Notes: generated by a model not told the origin, from the sequence alone. Positions 44,158 to 51,664 are shown, numbered from the stretch's first letter. The stretch is 64,000 nt of DNA from Ruminococcaceae bacterium BL-6 (GCA_902810075.1 LR778135.1:2914001-2978000); one strand, 5' to 3'. Translations and numbers: made by a program.

Positions 44158-44159
44158 AT

Positions 44160-44446
44160 GATGATAAGCAGAACGGTCGTTTTGGGGCGGCGAAGTTTTC
44201 AAACATATCCTTCGTTTTACTCATCGGCGCTGCTCCATGCATATGGAATGTGGACCATGTGGCGGCGGTCAGACGCGGCCAGAATAGATTGTCGAGCTTG
44301 TACTGATCTCGCCCGACCTTCTGCCCGATCACTTCGTTATTCGCGTTGCAGCCGGCCGTTACCGTCGCGGCAACGATGAAATTCGGGAATCGCCCAGGCG
44401 CAGGAAAAGCCTTTCCATTTACGATGATAAATGCGTGGGCCGCCAT
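44160..44446 (-). pseudogene. Prophage protein remnant (DUF6711-like N-terminus, then scrambled)
   Basis: ATG 44446 after a GGGGGTG site opens a frame whose first ~60 residues (HAFIIVNGKAFPAPGRFPNF, AGCNANNEVIGQKVGRDQYK, LDNLFWPRLTAATW) look like a conserved small phage structural protein. After ATW the sequence jumps to what resembles the start of another gene (MSKTKDMFENFAAPKRP). It is then cut by the hairpin repeats. I read it as rearranged phage debris. Confidence 0.55.
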
Positions 44447-44467
44447 ATTTTCACCCCCAAACAAACA

Positions 44468-44506
44468 AAAAGGCCCGACAAACCGAATCAATCGGTCTAT
44501 CGGGCT
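44468..44506 (-). terminator. Minus-strand terminator upstream of the phage remnant
   Basis: Stem GCCCGATAGACCGA/CGGTTTGTCGGGC with a T run on the minus strand. It would end a transcript entering from higher coordinates, perhaps a relic of a phage operon. Confidence 0.65.
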
Positions 44507-44613
44507 CGTGGCCTTTCAAAGGGCGCGAAAGAACGCGCTAGATGAATCATAAAATTGGCTCCGCGGTACATTAACTTTTTAAAGCTGAAAATAAATCGGG
44601 CAAGGAGATTTCC

Positions 44614-44856
44614 GTGTACCTGAAAGACGCATACATGAATGATACAATGTTTACAGCTTGCAGTGGAGTCCCACTGGATTTACTTCCAGAAAAAAATGCG
44701 ACACATTCCTTTTTCGGGAAATACGAAGGTTCAGGGATCAAATCTGCCAACAAAATAAAGAAAATAGAGTTTAAGATTCTTATTATGGATAGTTCCTCAA
44801 AAACACTGGGAACCACAAAACCCGTTATAATCAATTTTTATACAAAACTATTGTAA
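44614..44856 (+). CDS. Small hypothetical protein
   Basis: 80 residues from GTG 44614 with AAGGAG six bases upstream. The sequence has no recognised domain. It has two cysteine- or proline-containing turns early (CSGVPLDLLPEK) and a basic middle (SANKIKKIEFKILIM), and ends NFYTKLL. Its codon use is AT-richer than the core genes, in keeping with foreign origin. It may be a remnant. It lies directly before the toxin-antitoxin candidate. Confidence 0.35.
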   Translation: MYLKDAYMNDTMFTACSGVPLDLLPEKNATHSFFGKYEGSGIKSANKIKKIEFKILIMDSSSKTLGTTKPVIINFYTKLL

Positions 44857-44861
44857 ATTTG

Positions 44862-44889
44862 TTGAAAAATATAGAATCCATGCTATAAT
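44862..44889 (+). promoter_or_regulatory. Promoter of the type I toxin mRNA
   Basis: TTGAAA (44862-44867), 16 bp, TATAAT (44884-44889); start near 44896. Confidence 0.65.
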
Positions 44890-44989
44890 TGGAATTGCAA
44901 AGGGCATGTGGGTTGTAGGTTATACCTCTCAAAAGGCGAACGCTCTGCGAAGGCACGGGGCCATTACCCCAGAGAGAGGTGAAAGCAAC

Positions 44990-45070
44990 ATGGAGATCAT
45001 GTGCGCTGTCTTGTTTTTGGTTGTTGCGACTGGCTACATAATTGTAGTTGCGCAGCAGGCAAAAAAATAA
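44990..45070 (+). CDS. Candidate type I toxin: 26-residue single-span membrane peptide
   Basis: MEIMCAVLFLVVATGYIIVV then AQQAKK: a short N-terminus, one hydrophobic helix and a basic tail, the usual build of type I toxins and holin-like toxins. GAGAGGTG nine bases upstream is a good ribosome-binding site. The leader carries ACCTCTC (44924-44930), which can pair with GAGAGGT (44974-44980) and hide it. An antisense promoter and terminator define an RNA over the gene's 3' end. It is too short for usual gene calling. The exact toxin family was not recognised. Confidence 0.65.
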   Translation: MEIMCAVLFLVVATGYIIVVAQQAKK

Positions 45071-45148
45071 CCGCCCCCGAGCCAAAGGTAAGCGGTTATT
45101 CCGTAACACTGGGCTTCCTGAGGAATCAGGATGCCCTTTGCTTTTTCT
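45061..45148 (-). ncRNA. Candidate antisense RNA antitoxin (about 85 nt)
   Basis: Transcribed from a consensus minus-strand promoter. It ends at the hairpin AACCGC...GCGGTT (45069-45097) followed by seven T residues on the minus strand. It covers the last toxin codons and its 3' untranslated region, giving about 85 nt of perfect complementarity. This is the standard tail-to-tail layout of Gram-positive type I systems. Confidence 0.6.
45111..45147 (+). terminator. Terminator of the toxin mRNA
   Basis: Stem GGGCTTCCTG/CAGGATGCCC with a two-base internal loop, followed by TTTGCTTTTT. Confidence 0.7.
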
Positions 45149-45154
45149 ATTTTT

Positions 45155-45183
45155 ATTGTATGCGCGACCCATCGATTTGTCAA
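45155..45183 (-). promoter_or_regulatory. Promoter of the antisense RNA
   Basis: Minus strand TTGACA (45183-45178), 17 bp, TACAAT (45160-45155). It is stronger than the toxin promoter, as expected for an antitoxin RNA. Confidence 0.8.
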
Positions 45184-45255
45184 GAGAATATTGGAAGTAA
45201 TTCTTAGAAATGCTTCATATTGCCACTTTCTGGCTTTCGCGGTAGAATTATGAAG

Positions 45256-45486
45256 AAAGGAGGATGGCAAATAATGAATTTTGGATCAGCTTGACAAGAT
45301 TGCTTCTGAGATGAAAGACTCTTATACCAATCAGGATCGCGACAAGCAAAATGCTTAGTAAAATGTCTGACAAGTAGCAAAGAAAAAGACGACAATATCC
45401 CAATAAAAGACTCCATTGTCGATGGATTAAACGCCGCGATCGACATTGCCATATCACAATCCATAACTATCACTGAAAACGCTCAT
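45256..45486 (+). pseudogene. Frameshifted small gene remnant
   Basis: GAAAGGAGG leads to ATG 45275 and then MNFGSA-stop. Shifting by one base in the TTTT run opens DQLDKIASEMKDSYTNQDRD, and a second shift near 45350 continues with SSKEKDDNIPIKDSIVDGLN and AAIDIAISQSITITENAH to a stop. Two frameshifts in a once-coding ~70-residue gene explain this. No function recognised. Confidence 0.4.
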
Positions 45487-45523
45487 TAAGCTAGGAATTA
45501 TATATTTAGACGAGAAGTAGCAA

Positions 45524-45555
45524 AGAAACCGCCCCACTAAAATGGAGCGGTTTCT
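45524..45555. terminator. Hairpin in the accessory spacer
   Basis: AGAAACCGCCCCA/TGGAGCGGTTTCT with one mismatch. TTTG follows on the minus strand. No gene clearly ends here on either strand; the stretch 45487-45650 is otherwise empty. Confidence 0.5.
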
Positions 45556-45653
45556 CTCTGTCAAGTCGAATACAATCCCGAAAAGTGGCTCTGGTTTGAA
45601 TTCACTTGTTGAAATTGTATATATTTGGAAACAATGTTTATTGGGATTGTGCA

Positions 45654-45682
45654 TTTACAGAGGGGATTGATAGTGATATTAT
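45654..45682 (+). promoter_or_regulatory. Promoter of the threonine-degradation operon, with CAAT palindromes upstream
   Basis: TTTACA (45654-45659), 17 bp, TATTAT (45677-45682). Just upstream, ACAATGTTTATTG and GGGATTGT near 45630-45650 form inverted CAAT/ATTG boxes that could be the regulator's site (inference). Confidence 0.65.
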
Positions 45683-45723
45683 CATCATGATACATAATTT
45701 ATCTGAAATAGAAGGGATCCGGA

Positions 45724-46917
45724 ATGCTCACACTGGGAATGATCTACGATGCGCAAAGAGTTCTGAAGGACGTGGCAAGAGTCACCCCGCTCAGCCCGAT
45801 GCCGGCTCTTGGGGGCAACGTCTACATAAAATCCGAAAATCTTCAGACGACGGGCGCTTTCAAGCTCAGGGGCGCTTATTACAAGGTCAGCACCTTTACG
45901 AAGGAGGAAAAAGAAAAGGGCGTAATCGCCTGTTCAGCAGGCAATCACGCCCAGGGCGTGGCATTATCCGCCGCCAGGAACGGGATCAAATCCGTCATCT
46001 GCATGCCGGCCGGTGCGCCGCTGTCAAAAATAGAGGCCACAAAGCGCTATGGCGCGGAAGTCGTATTGGTGGACGGCGTCTATGACGACGCCTATTCCAA
46101 GGCCGTGGAGCTGGCAAAAGAGCACGGATATACGTTCGCGCATCCCTTTAACGATGAGAAAGTCATCGCCGGGCAGGGCACCATCGGCCTTGAAATCATC
46201 AGCCAGCTGCCCGAAACCGACACGATCGTGGTCCCGATCGGCGGCGGCGGTCTCATCAGCGGCATCGCCTTTGCCGTGAAGCAGATCAAGCCGGAATGCA
46301 GGGTCATCGGCGTACAGGCGGCCGGCGCGCCGAGCATGTACGAATCTGTCAGGAAAGGCGAAATCATGGAGCTGAAAAAAGTCGGCACCATCGCCGACGG
46401 CATTGCCGTCAAAAAGCCCGGGGAGCTGACGTTCAACCTCTGCCGGAAGTATGTCGACGACATCGTCACCGTCTCCGATTCCGAAATCGCGTCGGCGATC
46501 CTGAGCCTTCTGGAAAACCAGAAAACGGTTGCGGAAGGCGCGGGCGCCGCTTCGGTCGCCGCCGTCATGTTCGGGAAGGTGGATACCGAGAACAAAAATA
46601 CGGTATGCGTCATTTCCGGGGGCAACATCGACGTCACCCTGCTTTCAAGGGTCATCACCAGGGGCCTGACCAAAACGGGCCGGCTGACGGAGCTGACCAC
46701 GAAGGTCGTCGATCAGCCTGGGCACCTCATCGAAATGCTTCAGATCATTTCCAGGTCGGGGGCCAACGTGATCAGCGTCGACCACAAGAGGGAAAACAAA
46801 AATTCCGGGGTCAACGAGTGCGTCATTTCCATCGTGCTGGAGACCAGGAATCTGGAGCATGTGGAGGAAATAAAGGCTTCGCTGAAAAATGCCGGATACG
46901 ATATTCCGGATTATTGA
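45724..46917 (+). CDS. Threonine ammonia-lyase, second paralogue (probably catabolic), with ACT domain
   Basis: 397 residues. The PLP-lysine motif is TGAFKLRGAYYKV, with SAGNHAQGVALSAA, the glycine loop VPIGGGGLISGIAF and CVISGGNIDV. The C-terminal ACT-like domain (LTTKVVDQPGHLIEMLQII) matches the TIGR01127-type enzyme. It makes 2-oxobutyrate and ammonia from threonine. Unlike the paralogue at 28384 it lies in an operon with RidA and a ferredoxin-dependent 2-oxoacid oxidoreductase, pointing to degradation. Start ATG 45724 with AAGGGA upstream. Confidence 0.93.
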   Translation: MLTLGMIYDAQRVLKDVARVTPLSPMPALGGNVYIKSENLQTTGAFKLRGAYYKVSTFTKEEKEKGVIACSAGNHAQGVALSAARNGIKSVICMPAGAPLSKIEATKRYGAEVVLVDGVYDDAYSKAVELAKEHGYTFAHPFNDEKVIAGQGTIGLEIISQLPETDTIVVPIGGGGLISGIAFAVKQIKPECRVIGVQAAGAPSMYESVRKGEIMELKKVGTIADGIAVKKPGELTFNLCRKYVDDIVTVSDSEIASAILSLLENQKTVAEGAGAASVAAVMFGKVDTENKNTVCVISGGNIDVTLLSRVITRGLTKTGRLTELTTKVVDQPGHLIEMLQIISRSGANVISVDHKRENKNSGVNECVISIVLETRNLEHVEEIKASLKNAGYDIPDY

Positions 46918-46950
46918 CGACGTCCGTAAATAAAGGGGAGCGATTCTCCC

Positions 46951-47053
46951 TATCGCATTTCCAGATTAAGAGGCGGAATTCGTTTCTGTTTCTCCTCCGC
47001 CGGAAGCGGATGAGAAACAGAAACGGGTTTGCAATCATAGGTGGGATCGCTGT
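46951..47053. repeat. ACAGC-ended palindromic element, complete copy in reverse orientation
   Basis: TATCGCATTTCCAGATTAAG...GGCGGAATTC, central hairpin CGTTTCTGTTTCTCCTCCGC/GCGGATGAGAAACAGAAACG, then GGTTTGCAATCATAGGTGGG and ATCGCTGT. It lies inside an operon, between the dehydratase and ridA genes, so it is transcribed. Confidence 0.7.
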
Positions 47054-47101
47054 ATTTTCGTAAAAAGAAACAAAACCGATTCAAAACAAAAGGAGTGACT
47101 G

Positions 47102-47476
47102 ATGATGAAAATCATAAAGACGGAGCAGGCACCGGCAGCGATCGGGCCTTATTCCCAGGCCGTCGCCGCAAACGGGTTCCTGTTTGCCTCGGGCCAGATT
47201 CCGCTGGCCCCCGGAACAGGCGAAGCGGCGGGAAGCACCATCGAAGAGCAGGCCGAGCGTGTCTGCGAAAACATCAAGGGGATTCTCGACGCCAGCGGAA
47301 TCACTTTCGAGGATGTCGTAAAGACGACCTGCTTTTTATCGGACATGAACGATTTTGCGAAATTCAACGAAGTGTACGGCAAATATTTCACCGGCAAGCC
47401 GGCCCGTTCCTGCGTCGCGGTGAAAGCGATTCCAAAGAACATGCTCTGCGAGATCGAGATCGTCGCGAAGCTGTAA
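47102..47476 (+). CDS. ridA: RidA-family enamine/imine deaminase
   Basis: 124 residues with the full RidA pattern: QAPAAIGPYSQAV, FLFASGQIPLAPGTG, the catalytic Arg in KPARSCVAVKAIPK and the C-terminal Glu in LCEIEIVAKL. It hydrolyses 2-aminocrotonate/2-iminobutyrate formed by PLP dehydratases to 2-oxobutyrate and ammonia, which matches the upstream threonine ammonia-lyase. ATG 47102 follows AAAGGAG; the next codon is also ATG. Confidence 0.96.
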   Translation: MMKIIKTEQAPAAIGPYSQAVAANGFLFASGQIPLAPGTGEAAGSTIEEQAERVCENIKGILDASGITFEDVVKTTCFLSDMNDFAKFNEVYGKYFTGKPARSCVAVKAIPKNMLCEIEIVAKL

Positions 47477-47542
47477 TACCGGCCGAGCGGAATCCGGGGC
47501 CTGACCGGCCCGTTTTTCGCTCGATTTTCAAAGGAGATGAGC

Positions 47543-48124
47543 ATGATGAAAGATATTGTCGAGATACGCTGGCACGGCCGCGGCGGGCAGGGCGCGAAAA
47601 CGGCATCCCTGCTGCTCGCGGACGCGGCCTTCAACACCGGGAAGTACGTTCAGGGGTTCCCGGAATACGGGCCCGAACGCATGGGTGCGCCGATCACGGC
47701 GTATAACCGGATCAGCAGCGAGCGAAGCACGGTCCATTCCAACATTTACGACCCCGATTACGTGGTGGTCGTGGACGAAACGCTGCTCTCGTCCGTCGAC
47801 GTGACGAAAGGGCTCAAGCCCGAAGGCGCGATCGTCATCAACAGCCCGAAGGCCCCGGCCGAAATCAGGCCGCTGCTCAAGGGCTACAAGGGGAAGGTCT
47901 GCACCATAGACGCCCGGAGGATATCCGAACAGGCGCTGGGCAGGTATTTCCCGAACACGCCGATGCTGGCGGCCGTCGTGAAGGTATCCGGCGTCGTGGG
48001 AGAGGACGAATTCGTCAGGGACATGGAGTCGTCGTTCCGGCACAAGTTTGCGAGGAAGCCCCAGGTCGTCGACGGGAATATGAAAGCGCTGAAACGCGCG
48101 CTCGAGGAGGTGCAGGCAGGTTGA
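47543..48124 (+). CDS. 2-oxoacid:ferredoxin oxidoreductase, gamma subunit
   Basis: 193 residues from ATG 47543, six bases after AAGGAG; ATG 47546 is also possible. It opens with the gamma-domain signature EIRWHGRGGQGAKTASLLLADAAF and contains FPEYGPERMGAPITAYNR. This is the catalytic gamma domain of POR/VOR-type enzymes split into four subunits. Gene order gamma-delta-alpha-beta is that of archaeal-type POR/VOR. With threonine dehydratase upstream, 2-oxobutyrate is a likely substrate (inference). Confidence 0.93.
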   Translation: MMKDIVEIRWHGRGGQGAKTASLLLADAAFNTGKYVQGFPEYGPERMGAPITAYNRISSERSTVHSNIYDPDYVVVVDETLLSSVDVTKGLKPEGAIVINSPKAPAEIRPLLKGYKGKVCTIDARRISEQALGRYFPNTPMLAAVVKVSGVVGEDEFVRDMESSFRHKFARKPQVVDGNMKALKRALEEVQAG

Positions 48125-48429
48125 GCATCAAGGCAAAGGATATCGATGAGGAAATCACCTGGAAAGAGATCACTCCGGGCTGCAGCATTTTCGAGGGCGG
48201 CACGTCGGAGCTGGTGAACACCGGCGACTGGCGCACGGAGAAACCGATCCTGCACGCGGACAAGTGCAGGCAGTGCCTGCTTTGCGTCCCGGTCTGTCCG
48301 GATATGTCGATCCCGGTGGAGGCCGATGGCAAACGCGGCGGTTTCAATTACTTCTTCTGCAAGGGCTGCGGGATCTGCGCCCGGGTCTGCCCGTTCGGAG
48401 CGATTGAAATGGTCAGGGAAGAGAAATAA
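48121..48429 (+). CDS. 2-oxoacid:ferredoxin oxidoreductase, delta subunit (2x[4Fe-4S])
   Basis: 102 residues from TTG 48121, overlapping the gamma stop by 4 bases and preceded by GAGGAGGTG. Two C-x2-C-x2-C-x3-C clusters are visible: CRQCLLCVPVCP and CKGCGICARVCP. It passes electrons from the active site to ferredoxin. Translational coupling to the gamma gene is expected. Confidence 0.93.
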   Translation: MSIKAKDIDEEITWKEITPGCSIFEGGTSELVNTGDWRTEKPILHADKCRQCLLCVPVCPDMSIPVEADGKRGGFNYFFCKGCGICARVCPFGAIEMVREEK

Positions 48430-48443
48430 GGAGGGATAAGAAG

Positions 48444-49619
48444 ATGGGAATCAGAGAAAGGCTGTCGGGCAACGAAGCGATCGCCTATGCGATGAAACAG
48501 ATCAATCCCGACGTGATGGGGGCGTTCCCGATCACGCCGTCCACCGAAATCCCCCAGTATTTCTCCACTTACGTCGACAACGGCCAGGTGGATACCGAGT
48601 TCATACCGGTCGAATCAGAGCACTCCGCGATGTCGACCTGCATCGGGGCCGAGGCCGCCGGCTGCCGCGCGATCAGCGCGACCTCGTCCTGCGGGCTGTG
48701 CTACATGACCGAAATGCTGTACGTCGCGGCGTCGGACCGGCTGCCGATCACGCTGGCGGTCTCGAACCGCGCGCTTTCCGGCCCTATCAACATCAACAAC
48801 GACCACAGCGACGCGATGGGCGTGCGCGACACCGGCTGGATCCAGCTTTTCTCCGAGACGAACCAGGAGGCGTACGACAACTACCTTCAGGCGATGCGCA
48901 TCGGCGAGGCCGTGAGCCTCCCGGTCATGGTCTGTCAGGACGGGTTCATCACCTCCCACGCGATTGAGAACATCGAGCTCGTCGAGGATGAGAAAGCGAA
49001 GGCTTTCGTCGGCGAATACACGCCCGAGGAATATCTGCTCAAAAAAGGAAGCGCGATCGCCGTCGGCCCCTACGCCATGCCGACGTTCTATATGGAATCG
49101 AAGCGTCAGCAGGCCCAGGCGATGATCGACGCGAAGGACGTCATACGCAGGGTCGGCGACGAGTTTGGGGAGCTGACGGGCCGCGCCTACGGCCTGACGG
49201 AGGAATACCGGATGGACGACGCCGAAGTGGCGGTCATCCTGATGGGTTCCTCCGCCGGGACCGCCAAGGAGGCCGTCAACGAGCTGCGCGCCTGCGGCCA
49301 CAAGGCGGGCCTGATCAAGATCCGTTCCTTCCGCCCCTTCCCGAAAGAGGACATCATAAAGGCGCTGTCGGGCGTCAAGGCATTCGCCACGCTCGACAAG
49401 GCCGACAGCTTCAACGCGCTCAGCGGCCCGATATACGCCGACACCTGCGCGGCCCTGTACCCGTCGCCGGTGCATCCCGCGGGCATCGGCTATATCTACG
49501 GCCTGGGCGGCAGGGACGTGCGCGTCGAGAGCATCAAGCGTGTTTTCTCTTCCCTCGAGCAGATCGCAAAAACAGGCGACCTCGGGGAAACCTGCCGTTA
49601 CCTTGACGTTCGGGAATAA
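48444..49619 (+). CDS. 2-oxoacid:ferredoxin oxidoreductase, alpha subunit
   Basis: 391 residues. The N-terminal pyrimidine-binding THDP half has GNEAIAYAMKQINPDVMGAFPITPSTEI and the catalytic Glu region VESEHSAMSTCIGAEAAG. ALSGPININNDHSDAMG is typical of POR alpha. Domain II near the C-terminus contains IKIRSFRPFP. Co-translated with the delta and beta subunits (14-base gaps; AAGGAGGG upstream). Confidence 0.95.
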   Translation: MGIRERLSGNEAIAYAMKQINPDVMGAFPITPSTEIPQYFSTYVDNGQVDTEFIPVESEHSAMSTCIGAEAAGCRAISATSSCGLCYMTEMLYVAASDRLPITLAVSNRALSGPININNDHSDAMGVRDTGWIQLFSETNQEAYDNYLQAMRIGEAVSLPVMVCQDGFITSHAIENIELVEDEKAKAFVGEYTPEEYLLKKGSAIAVGPYAMPTFYMESKRQQAQAMIDAKDVIRRVGDEFGELTGRAYGLTEEYRMDDAEVAVILMGSSAGTAKEAVNELRACGHKAGLIKIRSFRPFPKEDIIKALSGVKAFATLDKADSFNALSGPIYADTCAALYPSPVHPAGIGYIYGLGGRDVRVESIKRVFSSLEQIAKTGDLGETCRYLDVRE

Positions 49620-49633
49620 AGGAGGGACTTGAA

Positions 49634-50566
49634 ATGGCTTACAATCTGAAAAACGAACTGCAGAAAAAGGAACGGTTCGCGGGCGGGCACAGGATGTGCG
49701 CCGGCTGCGGCGCCCCGATCGCGGTACGGACCGTGCTGCGCGCGCTGGAGCCGGAGGACCGGGCGGTGGTCTGCTCGGCCACAAGCTGCCTTGAGGTCTC
49801 GACGTTCATGTATCCGTACACCTCGTGGAAAGACAGCTTCATCCACAACGCATTTGAGAACGCGGCGGCGACGATTTCCGGGGTGGAGACCGCGTACCGC
49901 GCGATGAAGAAACGCGGGAAAATCGACGAGGACTTTAAGTTCATCGCGTTCGGAGGCGACGGCGGGACGTACGACATCGGCTTTCAGTCGCTTTCCGGCG
50001 CGATGGAGCGCGGGCACGACATGGTCTATGTCTGCTACGACAACGAGGCCTACATGAACACCGGAATCCAGCGCTCATCCGCGACCCCGCATTTCGCCGA
50101 CACCACCACGACCCCGACGGGCAAAGTGATCCCGGGGAAACCGCAGTGCAAAAAGGATCTTACGAAGATCATGGCCGCTCACAACATCCCGTACGTCGCG
50201 CAGACCACATACATCGGAAACTTTTCCGACATCTCGACCAAGGCGCACAGGGCCATCTACACGAAAGGCCCGGCGTTTCTGAACATCATGGCCCCGTGCC
50301 CCCGCGGCTGGCGCTATCCGGCCGAACAGCTGATGGACGTCACAAAGGCCGCGGTGGAAACGTGCGTATGGCCGCTGTTCGAAGTGGCCGACGGCAAATG
50401 GCGTCTGAGCTACAAGCCGAAGAACAAGCTGCCGGTCGAAAACTATCTTCGGATGCAGGGCCGCTTCTCCCATCTGTTCAAGCCCGGCAACGAGTGGATG
50501 GTCGAGCAGGTCCAGAAGGAAGTCGACAGGAACTGGAACGAGCTTCTCGCCATGTGCGGAGAATAA
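49634..50566 (+). CDS. 2-oxoacid:ferredoxin oxidoreductase, beta subunit (THDP-binding)
   Basis: 310 residues. The cluster and THDP cysteines start at HRMCAGCGAPIAVR and SATSCLEVSTFMYP. The diphosphate motif is FGGDGGTYDIGFQSLSGAMERGHDMVYVCYDNEAYMNTGIQRS, and APCPRGWRYPAEQ follows. The length and motifs match POR beta. The holoenzyme oxidatively decarboxylates a 2-oxoacid to acyl-CoA while reducing ferredoxin. The pyruvate-specific single-chain enzyme would be encoded elsewhere. Last gene of the operon. Confidence 0.95.
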   Translation: MAYNLKNELQKKERFAGGHRMCAGCGAPIAVRTVLRALEPEDRAVVCSATSCLEVSTFMYPYTSWKDSFIHNAFENAAATISGVETAYRAMKKRGKIDEDFKFIAFGGDGGTYDIGFQSLSGAMERGHDMVYVCYDNEAYMNTGIQRSSATPHFADTTTTPTGKVIPGKPQCKKDLTKIMAAHNIPYVAQTTYIGNFSDISTKAHRAIYTKGPAFLNIMAPCPRGWRYPAEQLMDVTKAAVETCVWPLFEVADGKWRLSYKPKNKLPVENYLRMQGRFSHLFKPGNEWMVEQVQKEVDRNWNELLAMCGE

Positions 50567-50623
50567 AACGGGTTTGGGGCCCGCCGTTCGGAAAGGATCC
50601 CAGCGCTTCAAAGGATCTCCTAT

Positions 50624-50670
50624 AAAAAAATGAGAAGGGTGCCGCTTTTCTTTCGCGGCGCCCCTCTCCC
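50624..50670 (-). terminator. Terminator of folT (also between converging operons)
   Basis: Stem GAGAAGGGTGCCGC/GCGGCGCCCCTCTC with one mismatch; a T run follows on the minus strand. The plus side has no T run, so the oxidoreductase operon may end less sharply. Confidence 0.75.
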
Positions 50671-50708
50671 CTTTCCGTGCATCTATGCCCGGATATCGGC
50701 TGGGACGG

Positions 50709-51311
50709 TCAGAGAAACGGGATATGCCGGCTCTTCCGCTTCGGCACGATATCGCCGTGTTCCAGAACGGGGAGAAAGATCCGCAGAAGGACCAGAAGCA
50801 TAAGGACCTCGACAGGGAGCATTACCGCATTTTTCACAAGGCTCTTGATAAAAAAGTAGTAATACCCTTTGCCGAACAGAATCTGGCTCCAGAGCGACCC
50901 AAACCCCACATGGATCCCGAAATCGACCATCAGCTTGCAAAGGAAAACCCGCACGACGGAAATCCGGCACCGGTAAAGGAAGACCCCGTAAATAAAAAAC
51001 TCCAGCATGGACGACAGGGTGTAGCCGGGAAAAAAGACGGAGGACGGCATCATCAGGAAGCCGACCAGATCGTATGCCACCCCGGCGGACAAGCCGACGA
51101 CGGGGCCGAACACCATGGAGCCGAAGGCCAGCACCACAAAAGCGAACGTGATATGAAGGTTCATTCCGACCGGGATGGAAATCGAGCTCAACACCGTGCC
51201 AAGCGCGACCGTCAGCCCGGCAAATACGAGCGACCGAAGATTCCGGAACTCGGAAGATGCGGCAGCCCAGTATTTCGATGTAAAAATGGGGAAAACATTG
51301 TTTTTAGACAT
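50709..51311 (-). CDS. folT: Folate-family ECF transporter S component
   Basis: 200 residues with about six membrane spans. The N-terminus FRNLRSLVFAGLTVALGTVLSSISIPVGMNLHITFAFVVLAFGSMVFGPVVG matches the folate-type S component. A ZTP riboswitch in its leader supports folate as the substrate. It needs the shared EcfAA'T module encoded elsewhere. ATG 51311 has AAGGAGG seven bases upstream, but that site lies in a strong hairpin, so translation is probably regulated. Confidence 0.88.
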   Translation of the reverse strand: MSKNNVFPIFTSKYWAAASSEFRNLRSLVFAGLTVALGTVLSSISIPVGMNLHITFAFVVLAFGSMVFGPVVGLSAGVAYDLVGFLMMPSSVFFPGYTLSSMLEFFIYGVFLYRCRISVVRVFLCKLMVDFGIHVGFGSLWSQILFGKGYYYFFIKSLVKNAVMLPVEVLMLLVLLRIFLPVLEHGDIVPKRKSRHIPFL

Positions 51312-51318
51312 AAAAAAT

Positions 51319-51359
51319 CCTCCTTGCTATGGCAAAAACTCAATGCCACATAAAGGAGG
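51319..51359 (-). promoter_or_regulatory. Hairpin hiding the folT ribosome-binding site
   Basis: CCTCCTT (minus 51359-51353) pairs with AAGGAGG (51325-51319). The inner stem TGGCA/TGCCA extends it. This would block initiation unless an upstream structure captures the CCTCC strand. Confidence 0.75.
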
Positions 51360-51379
51360 TTCCGCTCCCATATGCAGCA

Positions 51380-51454
51380 GCGGGATGCGATAACTGTACG
51401 GCAACTTCCCGGCCGGCTTGCTCCGTGAAGTTTCCGTTCCGAGATCAACTCCCC
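51380..51454 (-). ncRNA. Second structured leader element before folT; candidate tetrahydrofolate (THF) riboswitch
   Basis: On the minus strand GGGGAGTTGAT (5') and ATCGCATCCCGC (3') close a domain. The inner stem is ACGGAAACTTC/GAAGTTGCCGT. GGAG-GTTG-AT and GCATCC-GC resemble the closing segments of THF-I riboswitches, which often control folT. The interior does not match the THF consensus well, so it may be a variant or a new aptamer. It precedes the hairpin that sequesters the ribosome-binding site. Confidence 0.45.
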
Positions 51455-51560
51455 GTTTCTCGGACACATGACCCACAATTATCTACTCTGCCATCTTTGT
51501 TATCTTAAAAATGCCTGCCAAAAAATCTTGTTTCTATCCCTTCCTTTCGTCTGCAAATGG

Positions 51561-51607
51561 AAAAAAGGCCGACTAGCCGGGCTGTTCTGCCCAGACGGTC
51601 GGCTTTT
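51561..51607 (-). terminator. Riboswitch-controlled terminator of the ZTP leader
   Basis: The minus-strand stem AGCCGACCGTCTGGGC/GCCCGGCTAGTCGGCC shares the CCGTCTGGGC strand with the aptamer, followed by six T residues. Ligand binding would block it. Confidence 0.85.
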
Positions 51608-51655
51608 TCCGTCATACTCCCCTGTGGTTCTCCACATCCGTCAGTCATATGACTC
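51588..51655 (-). ncRNA. ZTP (pfl) riboswitch aptamer
   Basis: The minus strand reads TATGACTGACGG, a TGG-AGAA-CCA hairpin, AGGGGAGTATGACGG, a linker, then CCGTCTGGGCA. These are the conserved parts of the ZTP motif, including the CCGCCTGGGC-type 3' loop (here CCGTCTGGGC). ZTP/ZMP binding signals folate shortage and switches the gene on. Confidence 0.88.
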
Positions 51656-51664
51656 CTGATTTAT

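Noticed and set aside
43838..44159. Continuation of the phage-remnant frame through the hairpins and into the regulator gene on the opposite strand.
   Set aside because: The frame stays open only because the repeats and the regulator's antisense strand lack stops; no homology is seen there.
45248..45473. Minus-strand frames with hydrophobic stretches that might encode a second holin-like toxin.
   Set aside because: No ribosome-binding site or promoter fits, and the plus strand shows a decayed gene at the same place.
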